DNA from: Aphrophora alni
Taxonomy: Eukaryota > Arthropoda > Insecta > Hemiptera > Aphrophoridae
Length of the DNA stretch: 64,000 bases
Reading direction: 5' to 3'
NCBI GenBank assembly: GCA_963513935.1
Contig: OY740772.1
Span: 14,850,098 to 14,914,097 of the forward strand
The position numbers were made by a program, and so were the translations under genes. Every line of letters starts with the position of its first letter. The stretch's first letter is position 1. The notes under the pieces were generated by a model. The model was not told the DNA's origin. It did no database searches and saw only the letters and a list, made by a program, of their open reading frames with translations. This document shows, piece after piece, positions 34,201 through 49,500 of the stretch.

Positions 34201-37200
34201 ACCCCACTAGACATATTAATTTCAACGTTATTTGCTGTTTCTAGATATACCTTGTTACCTAACCCATTATTCATTATTTTAGAAATTTCTTGAACACAAT
34301 CATTCACACAATTGTCTTCAATTATTATTAAATCATCTGACATCTCTTTTGTTTCATTAAAACTGTTAATTTCTACTTCAGCTACTGCTTGATCTAAATT
34401 GTTATCCAAATTATTAACATTTTCTATCAAAACACCTTCTACATTATTTATCCATTCAAATTCTACTTTTTTCTCACAATAGCTTACTTCAATTTCTACT
34501 TTATTATTAGTTTCCATTACATTACTTTCCATTTTAAGATTCTGTTCTAATTTTACATAATCTGATTTTATTTCAACCCTAATTTCTTCAAATTTTTTAC
34601 ACATTGCTTCTTTTAAGTTTAAATTATCTTGTCTTAACTCTAACTTGCTTTGTTTTAAATCATTGTCTATTTTATCCAGTTTAACATTATTTTGTTCAAG
34701 TCTAATATTAAAAACCTCCAGTTTAGCATTGATTTCTATCTTGTTTTGATCAAACTTGTTACTTATTTCTTTTAATTCTAAACTACCTTGATCAATTTTA
34801 TTGTTTAAAACTACATTATTTTGTTTTGTTTCTAACCTACTTTGTTCAAACCTTAAACTATTTTGTTCCATTTTTTCCATCATTACTTTTAACATACTCT
34901 TAATCTCTAAATCCTGATCATTATTTTTCACACTCTTATCCATCCTAACCTCTTCAGCTTTTAAATCCTTATCTGAATTTTCCTTTACAGTTTCTACCCC
35001 TGGTGTTTCTACTAATTTTTTATTTATATCTTCACACTGTTGTTTACTATTTAGAATCCTATCACTATCAAACCCATTAAAATCCGAACCTGAACTACTA
35101 TTCGCGTTCACACTTGAACGTCTACTATTACTATTACTACTTATTTCTTGATCTAAAAAATTTTGTGCAAATTGTTCATTTGTTTGCTCATTACTTTGCG
35201 ATTCCTTCTCTAAATTATCAAAAATATCCCCTGTAAATTCCAATGGCTCTATATTATTTAAAGAATTTTGATTTCCTAACCCTACCTGTTCATCACTATT
35301 ATTTACATTTACAATTTCTGACTCCATTTTTATCTTACTATATTTAACACACAAAATTTTAAAAAAGAATCTTTCTTATTATGATAGAGAGAGTCCTTAC
35401 CTTGATTTTAAGAGTTCTCATTACCAAAATCACTGTTTATTTCGACTAAAAAGGCCCACAGTTGCGGCGACATTTGTAATAATTTAAAAAAGAGATGATC
35501 TTATTTTTTAATGTAATTAATTTGTTAATTTTCTCGACTATAGGGCGCCAGGTTTGCTTTAGCATACCAATTTAGAAAAAAGTGAATTTAATTATTTATA
35601 AAATCTCTGGGGTCGCAAGCTCTTTTTACAGTGTACTCACAGTGATTCTGGGTTTCAAAAATGAAAACACTTGTCTCTGAAATATTACATAAAAATTTAT
35701 TAAACATAAAACACATTAGATTCATGTAACAGAAATAAAAAAAAATTTTATATAAGACATCTTATATCCTATCAATATTACTATCATTTGAAAAAGAATC
35801 TAATCAAATTATATTAATAACTTTAAGTTATTTAGTTGCAACTCCAAAAAATAATAAAAAAGGATTTTACTTTACTTCTCATAGCAAATATTTTAATTAT
35901 AAAAAGTATAATTTTTACTGAAATTGAGAATTAGTTTTATTAATAAAACAAATAACTTTATTTGATCATATTACTTTACTTAAAGACTCCACAACAAAAA
36001 CATTGAATCTTATTAATGAGATACATAATTTTATGATATCAAATATATATCTTGAAAGCATATAAAAAAGTCTAAATTGTTCAAAGTACATATATATGGT
36101 TAAATAATGAAAGTCTAAACGTGTTATACCAAATCACGTTATGTTCTTTATTAAAAAAAAACTTTTCCTCGAAGGATGATTCGTGTCTTTCCATGTGACT
36201 GCGTGCTAATTATAGAGAGGCTTTGTCCACTATCAACGAATTGTCTTTTGTTCATCGCTCACGAGATTTATTTTGTTGTACATGTATTACAACCAATTAT
36301 TAATGTCTTATGCTAACTTTAATTGTTCCATATATCTTATAGAAGAGTTCTTTGTCGAGAATTCGAAAATCACGTGGCAGCGATTGCACAACATAACTAA
36401 AAATTGCAAGTTATTACGCTTTTTCATTTAAAAGTTTATTTATTGAAAACAATATTGTCTTAGCACTTTTAAAATTGTTAATACACCATGTCTTTTACCA
36501 ATTTAAAACTTCTGAACACATTTTTTAATGTTCGAACAGACACTCGGAGAACTGCCATTTATAGGTCTTAGAGCAACTAGCCCCAAATGATGACTGACTT
36601 AAGCACGAGATTTTTCTCTCTTCCGCAAGAGAGCTGTTCCGGTAAACGTTACCAAAGTTCAACATACTCCCCACATAACACAAAATTTACATATTATATT
36701 TATAAAAAACAAATTATACTAAAATTGACATTATTACATATTTGGTTTTCTTGAAAATCTATTTTTCTTTTATTTATGAAGTTATTGAATAAATTTATGA
36801 TTTGAACAGCCTGTTTTCGGCGCTAAACCGCGGATTTTAAATCTATTATAAATTATGATTTTTCACATCACCACAAAATATCCACGATCAAATTCGTACA
36901 ACATATATTCTATATACAATTTATTTTCTTCACACACCGTGTTGATATGAAATTCCACGGTTATAATATATAATATAAATAAAAGGATAAAACCTCATCT
37001 CTCACAAAAATAAAATTGTAAATAATCATATTTCATACCCTATGATCCATTAACATAAAATCATTCATATCATACATCATAATAATTTTAATTTGTAAAT
37101 ATACAATATGACATGTAATAAAAGGAAAGTAATTAATAACAGTAAAAAAAGTACAAAGTTGAACATGGAAGAAGGAATAAGAAGAAAGTTGGTTTGGATG

Positions 37201-37498
37201 TTGAAAACAAGATGCGATGGAAACAATATAGGAATTAAAAAGGTAATGAATGGAGGACTGTGTTTTAAAAATTTGGATCCAATAATCAATAATCAAATAT
37301 AATAATGAAAGGAAAAAGATTTTGAATTTGAACTATCTACGAACTGATAAGTATGCTACATCTGTTAATAAAAAACAAATCATTTATACATCATTTGGTG
37401 AGTTACAACAAATCAATCAATAAACATCAAACCATAATTGTCTGTCTTGGCCTATTTTCATTTCAAAACTTTTGAACTTGAATAACTTACAAAAAATC

Positions 37499-37566
<68 letters not shown>

Positions 37567-40500
37567 ACTTACCCAATGATTAATTATTTAAAATTTTAAA
37601 AAGGCATCATTTTGTATTCATCTCATAATCACCACATTCATAAATTAAACATTCATTTAGTTTAACTGTTATTTTTTAATTTTATTTTTTATAATATAAG
37701 AACTGACTTGAGTCTCAAAATTTTAAAAAAAAAGTTTATTTTATAATAAATTAAATGTTTGTTTACGATTTCCAAAAGGAAAATAAAGGCAAGCCGAATA
37801 GAATAGTTCTAATAATTGTAATTGCAAAATATTATTAATAAATACAAATAATATTGTACAAAACAAATTTCTTTGTTTGATCAATATTGATTATCCATTT
37901 ATTTATATTATAACCCTGAGGAAAGATCAGTCCATGTCCACACCATTAAAACAAACTTATTTGCTAAGTAAGTCGGCACTGAAGTTTGAAGAACAACATG
38001 GAACATAGTTAAAACATGAAAAGATCTGAAATCATTCAGTTTTAAAAGACAAAATAAATTGTATAGAATAATTTTGATTGTGTTGCAGTTTGTTAGCCTG
38101 CTCAACAGTCATGTGATTGACTACCTGGTCACAGTAGGAAAAATAAGGCATAATTATTAAAGATTTGACGAGGAGCACTCTATTATGAAACGGTAAAGAT
38201 CTTTTATTTTTTAAAGAGTCAATTCCTGTAAATACTAGATTACATGTGTTGGTTATATATTCAGTCCAATATAGTCAGTCATTAATTGTCAGTCCCAGAT
38301 TGATGTCATTATATGTTCAACTGCACTGCCAATTTCATTAATTTTGGAGTGTAAATATATCTGCAAATCATTAGCGTGCAGATGAAGCAATATTTTAGTC
38401 TAGTAGTAGTTGTCAACATATATACTAAAAAGTAAAGGTCCTAAAAATGATCCCTGTGAAACTTCATACATTACAGCCTCCTAGCCAGACATTCTTCACC
38501 ATCACAAACACCCTGCTCTCTTCAAGACAAATACAATTTGGTCTGGGGAGATAGGGTTAAGAGAGCTACCAAGCTCCCCTTACTACCCTGTCTGTTAAAA
38601 ATATTTATGTATATTTAGTAAAAGTAACATACCACCAATAGTCGGTTTTACCCATTTTGTCATATATTTTTCAATGCAGTATTATTCTGTACGTAAGTTT
38701 TGTGATTTAAGAGAGGATATTATTTCTATGGCCACTGTTACGATGGTCAAAATATTTAGTGAGAGTCATTGCTGAATTGTGTCAAAAAATCTTGAAGTCA
38801 GACTTTTAGGAAGGTGTCAATATAAAGTTTTCTATGTATCTACGTTTTATTTTTTAACCGAGACAGGCATGTGATAAGTCAACAAAGGTTTAGATCATAA
38901 TGTACTACAGATATATATGCCTACTGTCAAACGACATGTCTATGGAAGTGCTCACTGAGTGAGGTCGCACAGGCTAGAATAGATAGAAAACTGCCAGATT
39001 GATATTATTCTTATGAGCAAACTCCTTAGCAGACAAATTAACCTTTAAACACAGATTGAGAACGATATTACTTTAGGGTACTTTTTATTCAGTGGAAGCT
39101 GATAAATGATAGATTTTATTTTTCAATTATAGCTGATAAGAATGAAAATGAAATTTATTTTGTATATTTAAACTGTTTATTGTTAATATCAGTAGTTATT
39201 GTTAGTTTATTCAATAATGTAAAATATTTTAAGCTTAAAAAAATAGCAAAAAAAAAAAATTGTAAATGTTATAACATTCAAAACGGTGGTTTACATGTAG
39301 CTGATAGAATCTTACATATCATACAAAATTCTTTAAAAAATGTTATGAATATATTGTAATTTTAGGGGCACATAAACAATTGTAGCGTAAATTTCTTTTA
39401 TCATAAAATGAATATTTATTTATATATAATAATATGTTAAAGAGCATCAGCAATTTCTTGATCTTCTGAATATTCTTTTGCTTCTTGTATCATTATAGAA
39501 AGTGGACCATTTTAAACAGCTGTTACCTATTTTGCAAGTTGATGTGCAGATCATTTCATATTTTCTGCACAACCACAAGTTGCACCACTGGCAGTTTTGA
39601 GAGTAATCAAGTGCTAGGGTTCTCTATTTTTTTAAACCGATGATGACCTCATAGTTGTTTCATTGTAATTGTTGTTAAAAACTGTTGATAATCCATCCCC
39701 CAATCCTTTAGCAACATTGTGCAACTCATTTAAAACTATAACTGATAATACATTCTCTTTAAACGTTTCAAAGCATGCATCACAAATAAGTGTTAATGAA
39801 TTTTGCAAATTTTCTTTAGCTTTGTTAAAAGAATTATATCTCTATACATTTAAATTGAATTGGAAGCCGTGGCAATGTTTAGATCGACTAGTAGTAACTG
39901 TCATTTAGTACATCTCGTACCAAGAAGTTAGATTCATTAAGTGAATATACCATCTGCCGCACTAACTCGATTATCTCTGGCAATGCACAGAACTGAATAA
40001 GAGGCTAGCTTGCCCGAGCATTATTGGGATGCTGAAAATTTATAGAATAACATTCCTAGTAGATCCACTGAATAAGAAAACACACAAAAATAAAGATTGG
40101 GCGTGCCCATTGGTACGAAATGCTGAGCTCAAAGTCGAGAAAGTGAGGTCAATTTACTACTTTAAATATATGACAAACAGGCGATTAACTATTTAAATAT
40201 ATAACATAACCTGACCTAACTTAACCTATTTGTGGAGTTATTGCACATTGTACTTTGTGAAAATCTGCCAAATCTGATTTCAGGACACAATAGTTATCAA
40301 TTTCATGAGTTTATTTAAATATATAATATAACTCGCCTAACTTAATCTATTAGCAGAGTTTTTGGTTAAATAAAAATGTAGATTTGATTTATGATAAATT
40401 TAACCTAATAAACATTGATTTAAAAAATAATAGTAGTTTTAATAAGGAAAATATTGGCCATGCCCTAAGTTTAAACTGATCTGAAATTTAGAAGTGCCAT

Positions 40501-43500
40501 AAAGTGGAGAATGCCTCAGAATTCACTGTAGGATGTTGATGCTCTTTTAACAGCATCATATTATTCTTTTTTATTTTCAAAAGTTTTTATAAGTTTATGT
40601 TTACCTTTGTTATAAAATACTGATAAAGTGTATTTTTTTTAATTTCCTAAAAAACAACAGATATTTGTTAAATAAATAAAAAGCAAAGATTTCAATGTTC
40701 TTTAAGTAACAAACATATTTGTATTTTTTTTTTTAAATGTATAAAACTTTTAATTTAGTCTGTTATATTAATATAGATGTAGAGTGAAGGTAACACAAAG
40801 AAAATACAATTGGACTAATGTTTTATGATTTTTAATCCAAACTGCGGCAAGGTAAGGATGTGCTCTGTCAACTGAGCTTCACAGTACTTCTTATAGAGAA
40901 AACAAAGCAGAAGGTTTCAGACAAATCCTTTTTTAAGGGACCGGTCTTAGACATTTTGGTAATTCCATGTCCCTATTTCGTGAAAATACCTTGCCTCAGT
41001 TAGGTATACATATACAGCAAGGTTGCAGTGCACATTTGACTTGTCATATTTTAAACTTAAAATTAAATACAATTTATATTAAACTGTACATGCAGAATAA
41101 TGATTCGAATTTGCCCCTAACCACAATCACTAGAAACTTTAAAATAAAACACAATTATCTGATTAATTGTTCTTTATTAATTATTTCCACTAAATGCCCT
41201 GATGTACATTTCGATAACATGGTTATCATCATCGGAGGGTCTTGCTTATAAACTCAGGGCATTTAGTGGAAATAATTAATAAAGAACAATTAATCAGATA
41301 ATTGTGTTTTATTTTAAAGTTTCTAGTGATTGTGGTTAGGGGCAAATTCGAATCATTATTGTGAATTTCACCACAGTGATCAACAAGATTGTATCTGTAC
41401 ATGCAGTACAAATAAACAAAACACACCGATAAATAACATAAAAGACATACCCAACTGCAATTACTTTTTAATTAAATAAAATCCCTGTTGAGCCAGGTAA
41501 CTCAGTTTTTTAAATCCAGTAAAAAACTCACCCTTTTTAAAATATTGCGGCAATTTATTTTACAACTATAAAAGAGTAGTGCATATCATGTTCAAATAAA
41601 AGTCTAAGAATTTGGATACTAAAGTATTTCTTTCTGCTTGACATCAATATCGGTACCAACTAACATGACTCTACCTGGATTTAAAGAACAATAAAACATT
41701 TAAAATATAAATATTATGCAATGTTAAAAACTTAACTACTTAATTAAACAATTTGCAACTCAATTGTTTAAATTTGAAATAAAAAATTATTTTTATTTTT
41801 GTTTTGTATACGAAAAAATTTTAATAGACTTTACAGAATTAACCTAGAAAGATTACAGATATCTGAGGTGCATTATTAAGTCCAAATTACAGTTAGTATA
41901 AAATAATTAATAATTTAGGCAGTGTACAATGTACATCTCAGTAGTTCTTTTACCTTAAAAATTCTGTTCCTAAAATTAGCGTACAGTATGTCCTCTTCAG
42001 ATATTTTGGATATATATTTTACAGCGGCAAAATAACACAGACAACAGTTGTCATCTTTTACTATTGTCTTTTTTTGACTGAAACAAAAAGAATATTGATA
42101 AAGAATATTGATGAAGAAAAATGAAACTGTACGAAGTATATATAAATTATAAAATATAATTCTGTTGTACTCACCGGAAGCAGGCGCAACAAGTAATATG
42201 TGATAACAGCTTACAGAATCCTGTACAGATGTGTTGGTACATGACGAAGGGATAACCATAAGAAGCCATAGACAGGACCATGTAGTGACGTGCTTTCTCC
42301 AAGTTCATCCAGCTTGGCACATCAGCAAATGCTTCCTTTACGTCTAAAATAAGGAAAAACAAGTTTAAGGTTTAATAACGATAGTTGAATTACTTTTTTA
42401 CAAGTAACTATTACTTTACTTATTTTAATGAATAACCGAGTTTGATTTATTGCTTTATATATTAAAGCCAATAAAAATAAAGCATAGTAATTACTCAATA
42501 AACAGTTTAATTTATATTTTGTGGTATCTAAATTACTGTTTAAAATTACATAACTTTTAATTACCTTATTTGGTCTGACATGGGACTTCTTAGTCGAGAT
42601 TCGACATGTCTCGGAGCTGTAGCTCCATTATTAGGAATAGTTAATCACTCTGAAGAGATTGTCGAGCATTAAAACAAAATATACATAAAAACATTACATA
42701 ATAATTTCAAACATTTAAAGAACACTGATATGTATATGTATTGGTGAGCACCTTGTCATGGCCGATCACCTTGATTGACAGTCTGTGATCGGCCATGACA
42801 AGGTGTGCACCTATACAGATACATATCAGTGTTCTTAAAATATGTAAAATTATTGTGTAGTGTTTTATGTATGCTTTGTTTTAATGTTCGACTATCTCTT
42901 CAGAGTGATTAACTATTCCCGAAGATGGAGCTATGGCTTCGAAACATGTCAAATCTTGACTAAGAAGTTTTGTGACAGACCAAAAAAGTAAGTAAAAGTT
43001 ATAAGTAAATAAAAAATGCAAAATTTTCTCACACAATACAACAAAACTATTTTTTGCTGTTACTTAAAAATGTCAATTCATTTGTTAGTCAAAAAGTGAA
43101 AATGAACATGGTTGCTGTCTAAGAATTATTATACAAAATTATTTATGTTTAAACAGAGCCCAAACTTGCGTTGCTTATGTCGTATACCTGTAACTATAAC
43201 TAACTGTAAATTGTATCTGACTAAAATAGAGTTTTTAATGGTAGCGATCAAAGATCATTCTGGGGTTTTGTCATTTATTCCTGAACCATAATTAGCTTTT
43301 ACTTGTAATTTTTTACAGTAATTTAGACGATAAATCTTCATATTTTACTAACATTAGAACAAAATCATAAAAGCTGATTTTGAGAAACTAGCTTCTTATA
43401 ACTGCTCTATGACAGTGTTTGTTTTTACCAATAATTTGAAAAGAGCATTCTAGGAGAGGTGATTATAACTAACATGTTATGTTTGGATCCTTAATGGCTA

Positions 43501-46500
43501 CATTTAAGAAAATTTTTATTAAAATAGTTGGAACTGATTTTAAGAAAATCACAATTTTATGTTTTTGTATTATGATAGGTACTGTTAATAAATTTATACT
43601 TAACTAGTTGTTTCCAATGAAGAATTTTAACAGTTTTGATTGGCAGTGCCAAAAACAAATGCAATTTTAAAATAATGTTGAGGTCTGTGATTCATGTTGG
43701 CATAAAAATTGAAGTTGTTGGTTTCTTCACGATTCAGTGCCCTTGTCATTGACATTTTTTCATGAACAGTAAGTGTTCAACGGTTTCCATGCAGTCTTTC
43801 TGCAGTGGGTATTTTGTTTTATACTGTGTAAAAAAAAAAAAAAATAATAGCTAAGTTCCTATCTCGTTTGTTGTTGAATATAAATAATAAATACTCTGAT
43901 AATAAAACAAGTACCTGATGTATATTTCAACCTTTGCTCTGCTAATAGCTCTATCCTTCTCTGTTCTCTGGATTCCCTTTTCTGTTTGACACGAAGTAAC
44001 ACAAAGCCAGCAATAATATCTGAAGGTACGAGGTCTGTATCTCTGAATATTGAGCTGAACAAACCTAAACCAAAATTACAATTTTATTAAATAAAACTGC
44101 AAATGTACATTTTAATAAAATATGGCATTGTTGTTTATAAGTTAGTATGAATTGATTGGGTTTCTTGTAAATTGTAAGTATATTAGTTGTAGTATTAAAT
44201 TTTCCGATGTAGTTCTGGTAATTTACTATGACCTAAAAGATACTAAAAGAGTGGAGTAATATTACTTATACAAAAATCTGACAAGTGCTTGCTTGTCCAG
44301 AACATTTATTTATTATTTGTTTCTTGTATGAGGGGTTAAGATAAATATAAAGTAAGTACAATCTGTAATGTAGGATGTGTTCAGAAGATACTGTTTATAA
44401 CAATTAAAGTTGAAAATAAGGTTTTTTTTTTATATAAAAATAATAATTCTGAGTCTAATGAACTATCTTATGAAACCTGTGCTAAGTTGTTCATTATGAG
44501 CTTTAGAATACATTCGAATGATTCATATGTCAATTCATTTATTGTTTATACAAAATGTCAATCTACATTTATAAAACATTTTTAACTTTACAAATAAGCT
44601 TAATTGATTAAACATTGTTAGCATTCAGAAATAATGCTAATATAATAATAAAAAACTTATATCAAATACACATAACACCCAATTTCATATTAATATATTT
44701 AACCTAAGTTCTAAAAATCACAATTAACGCCTACACTTTAAGGCTTTATAAAAGCATGCTGTATTGATCAATGTTATTCTAACAAGGCTCAAATTATAGG
44801 TTTTATTTTTTTAAACATTAATAACAATCGGATTGACATACACATTATTCAGATGTATTTATTAAATCCATCAGATTTTTAAATTAACTCAATGGTGCAA
44901 CAAACTATGAAGAGCCTATGCCATCTAGATGGCTCTTCAGTTATGTAATGTGTGGTTAGCACAACAAAATTTCTGCCCCCATTGTCCTAGCATTCTCAAT
45001 CACAGTTTGCTTCTAATTGTAGTTTCACAATTTTCCTCACAAAGCTGAGTCTCCTCCGTAAATGTTCGAACCTGGAACTTCTTACCTGTGAAGTCACAGT
45101 TCTAACTAGACTAGAAACACTCCGAGATAAATAAGAAAACTTTAATTGTATAAAAGTGTATAACGATATGTTTCAGACATTTCCTGCACCAAGGAATGGT
45201 CCTTGTCTAACCCTCCAAACAAGAAACAAACTGAATGTTCCAGACTGAAAAATTTAATTATAATTTTACTCCATTAAAAGAGCAGTCTACAAGTAATGTT
45301 TTATCCTACATTTTACCTACACAGTTCTAGATGTTCCTGTGAAAACTTTGTACGTAGTAAGTACAACTTTGTTTTTTCAGAGAACTGCGCCAGTAAGCAT
45401 GGGACACTCTCCAACCAGTAATAAATAAAATATAATTAAAGATTTAATAATAATGAATAATTAATAATATAGAATTAAACCATTAATAATAAGATAAGAA
45501 AAATAAAAATGTAAAATATATTCGAACAATGAATGAACTTAATGATTACTCATAAACAATTAAATGTTGACAGTGAAAGCTTGAATTCAAAAAGGTGCGT
45601 GTAAATGAAATAGACTATAACCTTCGAAGTTATGCAGAATAAGCGAAAAGCAATTCGAAAGCCGAACCCTGTTGGGACCCATGAAACGGAATATTTCCCA
45701 TGAGCCTTTGCGAGAGCGTCTTTTCAAGGAACAAGGAAGCGTGGCTTGAGTCAGTCTTGGTCCAGAGTTTGTTTGAAGCAGTCTTTGTCAGGTTTCATAG
45801 TAATACAGTAGCTGAAATGATGCAAGTTGGCATCAAAATGGACGATTTGGGGAAATAGTGTTTGGGAATAGTCATGAGGTGAGGTATTATAAGAAAATGA
45901 AGTGAACAAGGACAATACGTATGTGAGTAAAGTGAAAATAAAAGTAATCATTGTGATACGATAAAAAATGAACTAAAACTTAGAACCTTTGTTTCAGAGA
46001 CTGTGTAGGCTTAGGATAATTTGTTACTTTATAGAAATGAAATGCAGAATAAGAATTTTAATTTAATAATAATAATTAACAATGTTTGGCTATGTTATAA
46101 TTAATTTAATAAAAGGAGGTTTCGTTAAATCTAACATGACTGGCTAGATTCATTGTGTATGAACCACTACCACGTGTATGGAAGCAACTTGTAAGTACGA
46201 CCAGAATGTTAACCCTACCCTAGATAAAACATAAAATCATTTCTCTTTTTCTTTAAATTAAAGTAAAATTAACTTCAAAGTAGTCTAAAATTAATAAAAC
46301 TCACAAATCAAATTAACAACTCTTACATATAGAGGATGGAGTAAAAATTTCCAACTATTCTGGTTTTAAAATAATTTGATAATGATGGATTGTACATATT
46401 ATTAATATGGTTGTATTGGAAATATGCTATCATTTGTGTATAGAAAACTAAAACACAGTGTTTCTATAAATGTGATTCAGGTAATCCTTGTTTTTCCTTA

Positions 46501-49500
46501 TTAGCTTGGACTGCTTAGGCCTAATTTTAGGCTTGAGCACTTTTTTTTAGATTATAGATATAGTTTTAGTTTCCAACATGGCCCTAGGCTTGTTGTGTGT
46601 TTTTTCTCTTTTATGTTCTAGTTTCACACTTGATAACAAGAGTTGATTTATACTTTCGAACAAGGGCGTACCCAGGATCAAAACTAGGGGGGGGGGGCAT
46701 GGTCATTCAATTGATTATTAAAATAGTTATTTCAAGAATTGTATTAAATTCCAGCAACAAAATGTATAATAAAGATTTATTTTTTTGCTTCCAGGGGGGG
46801 GGGGCAGCTGCCCCTCACTGGGTACACCCATGCTTTCGAAACATCATACATTAATTTTCTATACACAATTTTCTCGAAATGTTGAGTTGTAATTTTATTT
46901 ACACAAATGATGGCAAATGTCTAATTAAACCATATTAATAATTTCCAACTAAACGCATAAACTAAACTTGTTGGTATGTGTGGACAACAGCTGTGTCTTA
47001 TTTCAGTTCAGTTTTACAGCTATCACAAAAATTGTCGAGTCTTGATTGAAAAGCACAGGGAAGTTGAGCTGTCTACAATAAGAGTTGGTGTAATTAAAAA
47101 ATTAACAGTTTTGGATCTATGTGTACCAACAAGAGTTAAGCAAAGTTAATAAATTTGTTCATTTTGATGTGAGTTATAATAACATACAAACCATCATTGT
47201 GATACAACAAAATTTTGATATTTTTGAGAGACTTAATTCTTTTGAGAGTGGTTATGTATTCTAGGACCTCATAACATCCTCGTTTCACTAAGAAACATAA
47301 TGTGGCAGTACATGGATAACTTTTCTCATACACGTGTCATGTTTCTGGAGTAACTAATCAAAATGATCAACACTATCTTCTTAAACTTTTACTTTCTGTA
47401 GTAAATATTAATACAAAATAAAGTCTTGCTTTTGAAAATTATATTAAATAATAAATTTATATAAAATTTTCATTTAATTTCTTTAAAACCTGTGTACATA
47501 CCAGCAACTTGTGAAAATGCTTCATGACTTTGCTTGTCTCTGATTACCCAGCAGAAGAACCATCGGAATCTACGCACCCAGATGCTTGTGACTTTACGGT
47601 GTTTCAGTGTATCTACGGAAATATCTGGTTGTGAACCTTTTAGTTTTATTGAACCAATAGGATCCAATACCATCGCCAAAGCAAAAATTGCAAGTCCAGA
47701 CATTACCCAATCAAAACATACCAAAACTAAAAACAGAAAATTTTTAAAATGACTTAGTACAATATAGAGCAATTATACATGTATTTAAATGACATTCTTA
47801 GTGGTTTGAAATTGTTCACAGAAATACATAATGTATGAATTAATTCAGTGAATGTTTACAACTTTTGATTTAAACAAATTTTAAAATCAAGAGATTCAAT
47901 TTTTATTTAAATGGAAAAGAAAGTGTAAAACTCTCACTATGTAGAGTTCATAGGTTTGGTTAGGTTAGGTTAGGGGGGTTGGGCCCCAATTAAACGCCCC
48001 CTCTTTTCATCAACAGCCTTTTCCCAATCATTTTCTAACCATTCCTTTAATGATGAAAAACTAACCTGTTATTTTCCTTTTTAAATAAGGTTAGGTTATT
48101 TAAGTTGTCAAAATGCCTTTTACATTTCAACAATGTCAATACAATTTTAACCTAGTTTAGTTAGTTAAAACAAAGATTAAAAAAATGTTATTAGTATTGA
48201 AGTAATTAACCTAATTGAAGTGACTGATGTAAACGATTATAGGTATATAATGACGTAAGTTTAAATAGAAATAAAACAAACTTTATAGCAACCAATCTCT
48301 AACACCTTTGAAATATGTTTAGGTTGTTAAAACACTTAATTCCTTCAGGTAATTTGTTGAAAAAAATCAGAGCCAAAAAATTTATTGTTTAAAAAAAAAA
48401 AGTTTTGTCAGGTTTAAGAGACTTTATAATTCATTTAACTCCTAAGCTTTTCTTTAAATCCTTATCTAAACATAAGATTCCACTTCTCAAATAAAATAGT
48501 TTCAATACTTTATATAGAAGCTTATAAGTCCCTCTCCAATTAATAGGCCTACACAATTCCTTATGTCAATCTACTGTCCACAAGTGCAAAGTATAAGGAG
48601 CGTATTACATTTTTACATCTGCGGAGACACAAATGGCACACAGAAATTTATTGACATGTAAAAACCATATATATCTTCCTGAACATTAGAATGCTAAAAT
48701 TATTTCAATATATTAAACCATTGTGATGTAAAGTTTTTTAAAACTCCTCCATTCTTTTTTTGATGACCATCTATAATTAAAATCTTCAGATATTTTTGCA
48801 ACACTTTTCATCACAATAAATTTTATTGTTGATAATAATATAAAGTCTATAGCATATATTTTATGAAAAACCATATCCAAATATTTACCATCAATGACAG
48901 TATTGGTAAAGTGGTCACCATCTGGACATTCAATAACTCTTGTAAACGCCCAAATTGTGCCCAAAATATTCCACAGTCCTTCAGGTAATAATAGTACCAA
49001 CCTGTGAAAAAGCAAACATTTAATTGTTTTTATTACAATAAAGTATACAGTGACTAATAATTAATTTAATTGTAAAAAATATAGGTTCCTGAGTTATTGG
49101 AAATGTGAAAATGAATGACATAATTGTGTGTGGAAATTCGCAAGTAAAATAATATTGTGGTTCAGGAATAGTTAGAAAAAAACTAAATCAATCTTGACCA
49201 CCATCTTTAAAAGCACAATTTTAATCAAATATGATTTATGTGGAGAACGCGTTTATACAATTGAAGCAGATTTATGCTCAAATTAAATAATGTTTTCAAA
49301 GACGGTGTTCATGGTTAATTTTTGACTGACAACTACTGAATGGACATTTTTACCCAGATGCGTGACTGTCTGGTATGAGCTATCTTTTTTTATTAGAATG
49401 GAAATGGGTTTTATCATGAATAGACTTTATTGTGCACTTCCTGTATCCTAGTCAATTCAGTTTCTTTTGGCTCCACCCCTTCAACAATCAGTTCCTTGCC

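Larger units (their letters stand above)
28830..36875 (-). mobile_element. E4: non-autonomous LTR retrotransposon with a single coiled-coil ORF
   Basis: 8.05 kb in the large DAGL intron, about 500 bp upstream (in gene sense) of an exon acceptor. LTRs at 28830-30229 (1400 bp) and 35475-36875 (1401 bp) are almost identical, and AAAT target duplications lie at 28826-28829 and 36876-36879. The internal region encodes only one long ORF (33633-35327); 30230-33632 is low-complexity A/T/C-rich DNA with no pol motif in any frame. It is apparently very recent and dependent on enzymes from another element. Confidence 0.88.

Noticed and set aside
37033..37302. Overlapping ORFs on both strands right of E4
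   Set aside because: Low-complexity AT-rich DNA, no motif.
47960..47974. Telomere-repeat array
   Set aside because: Only three TTAGG units.
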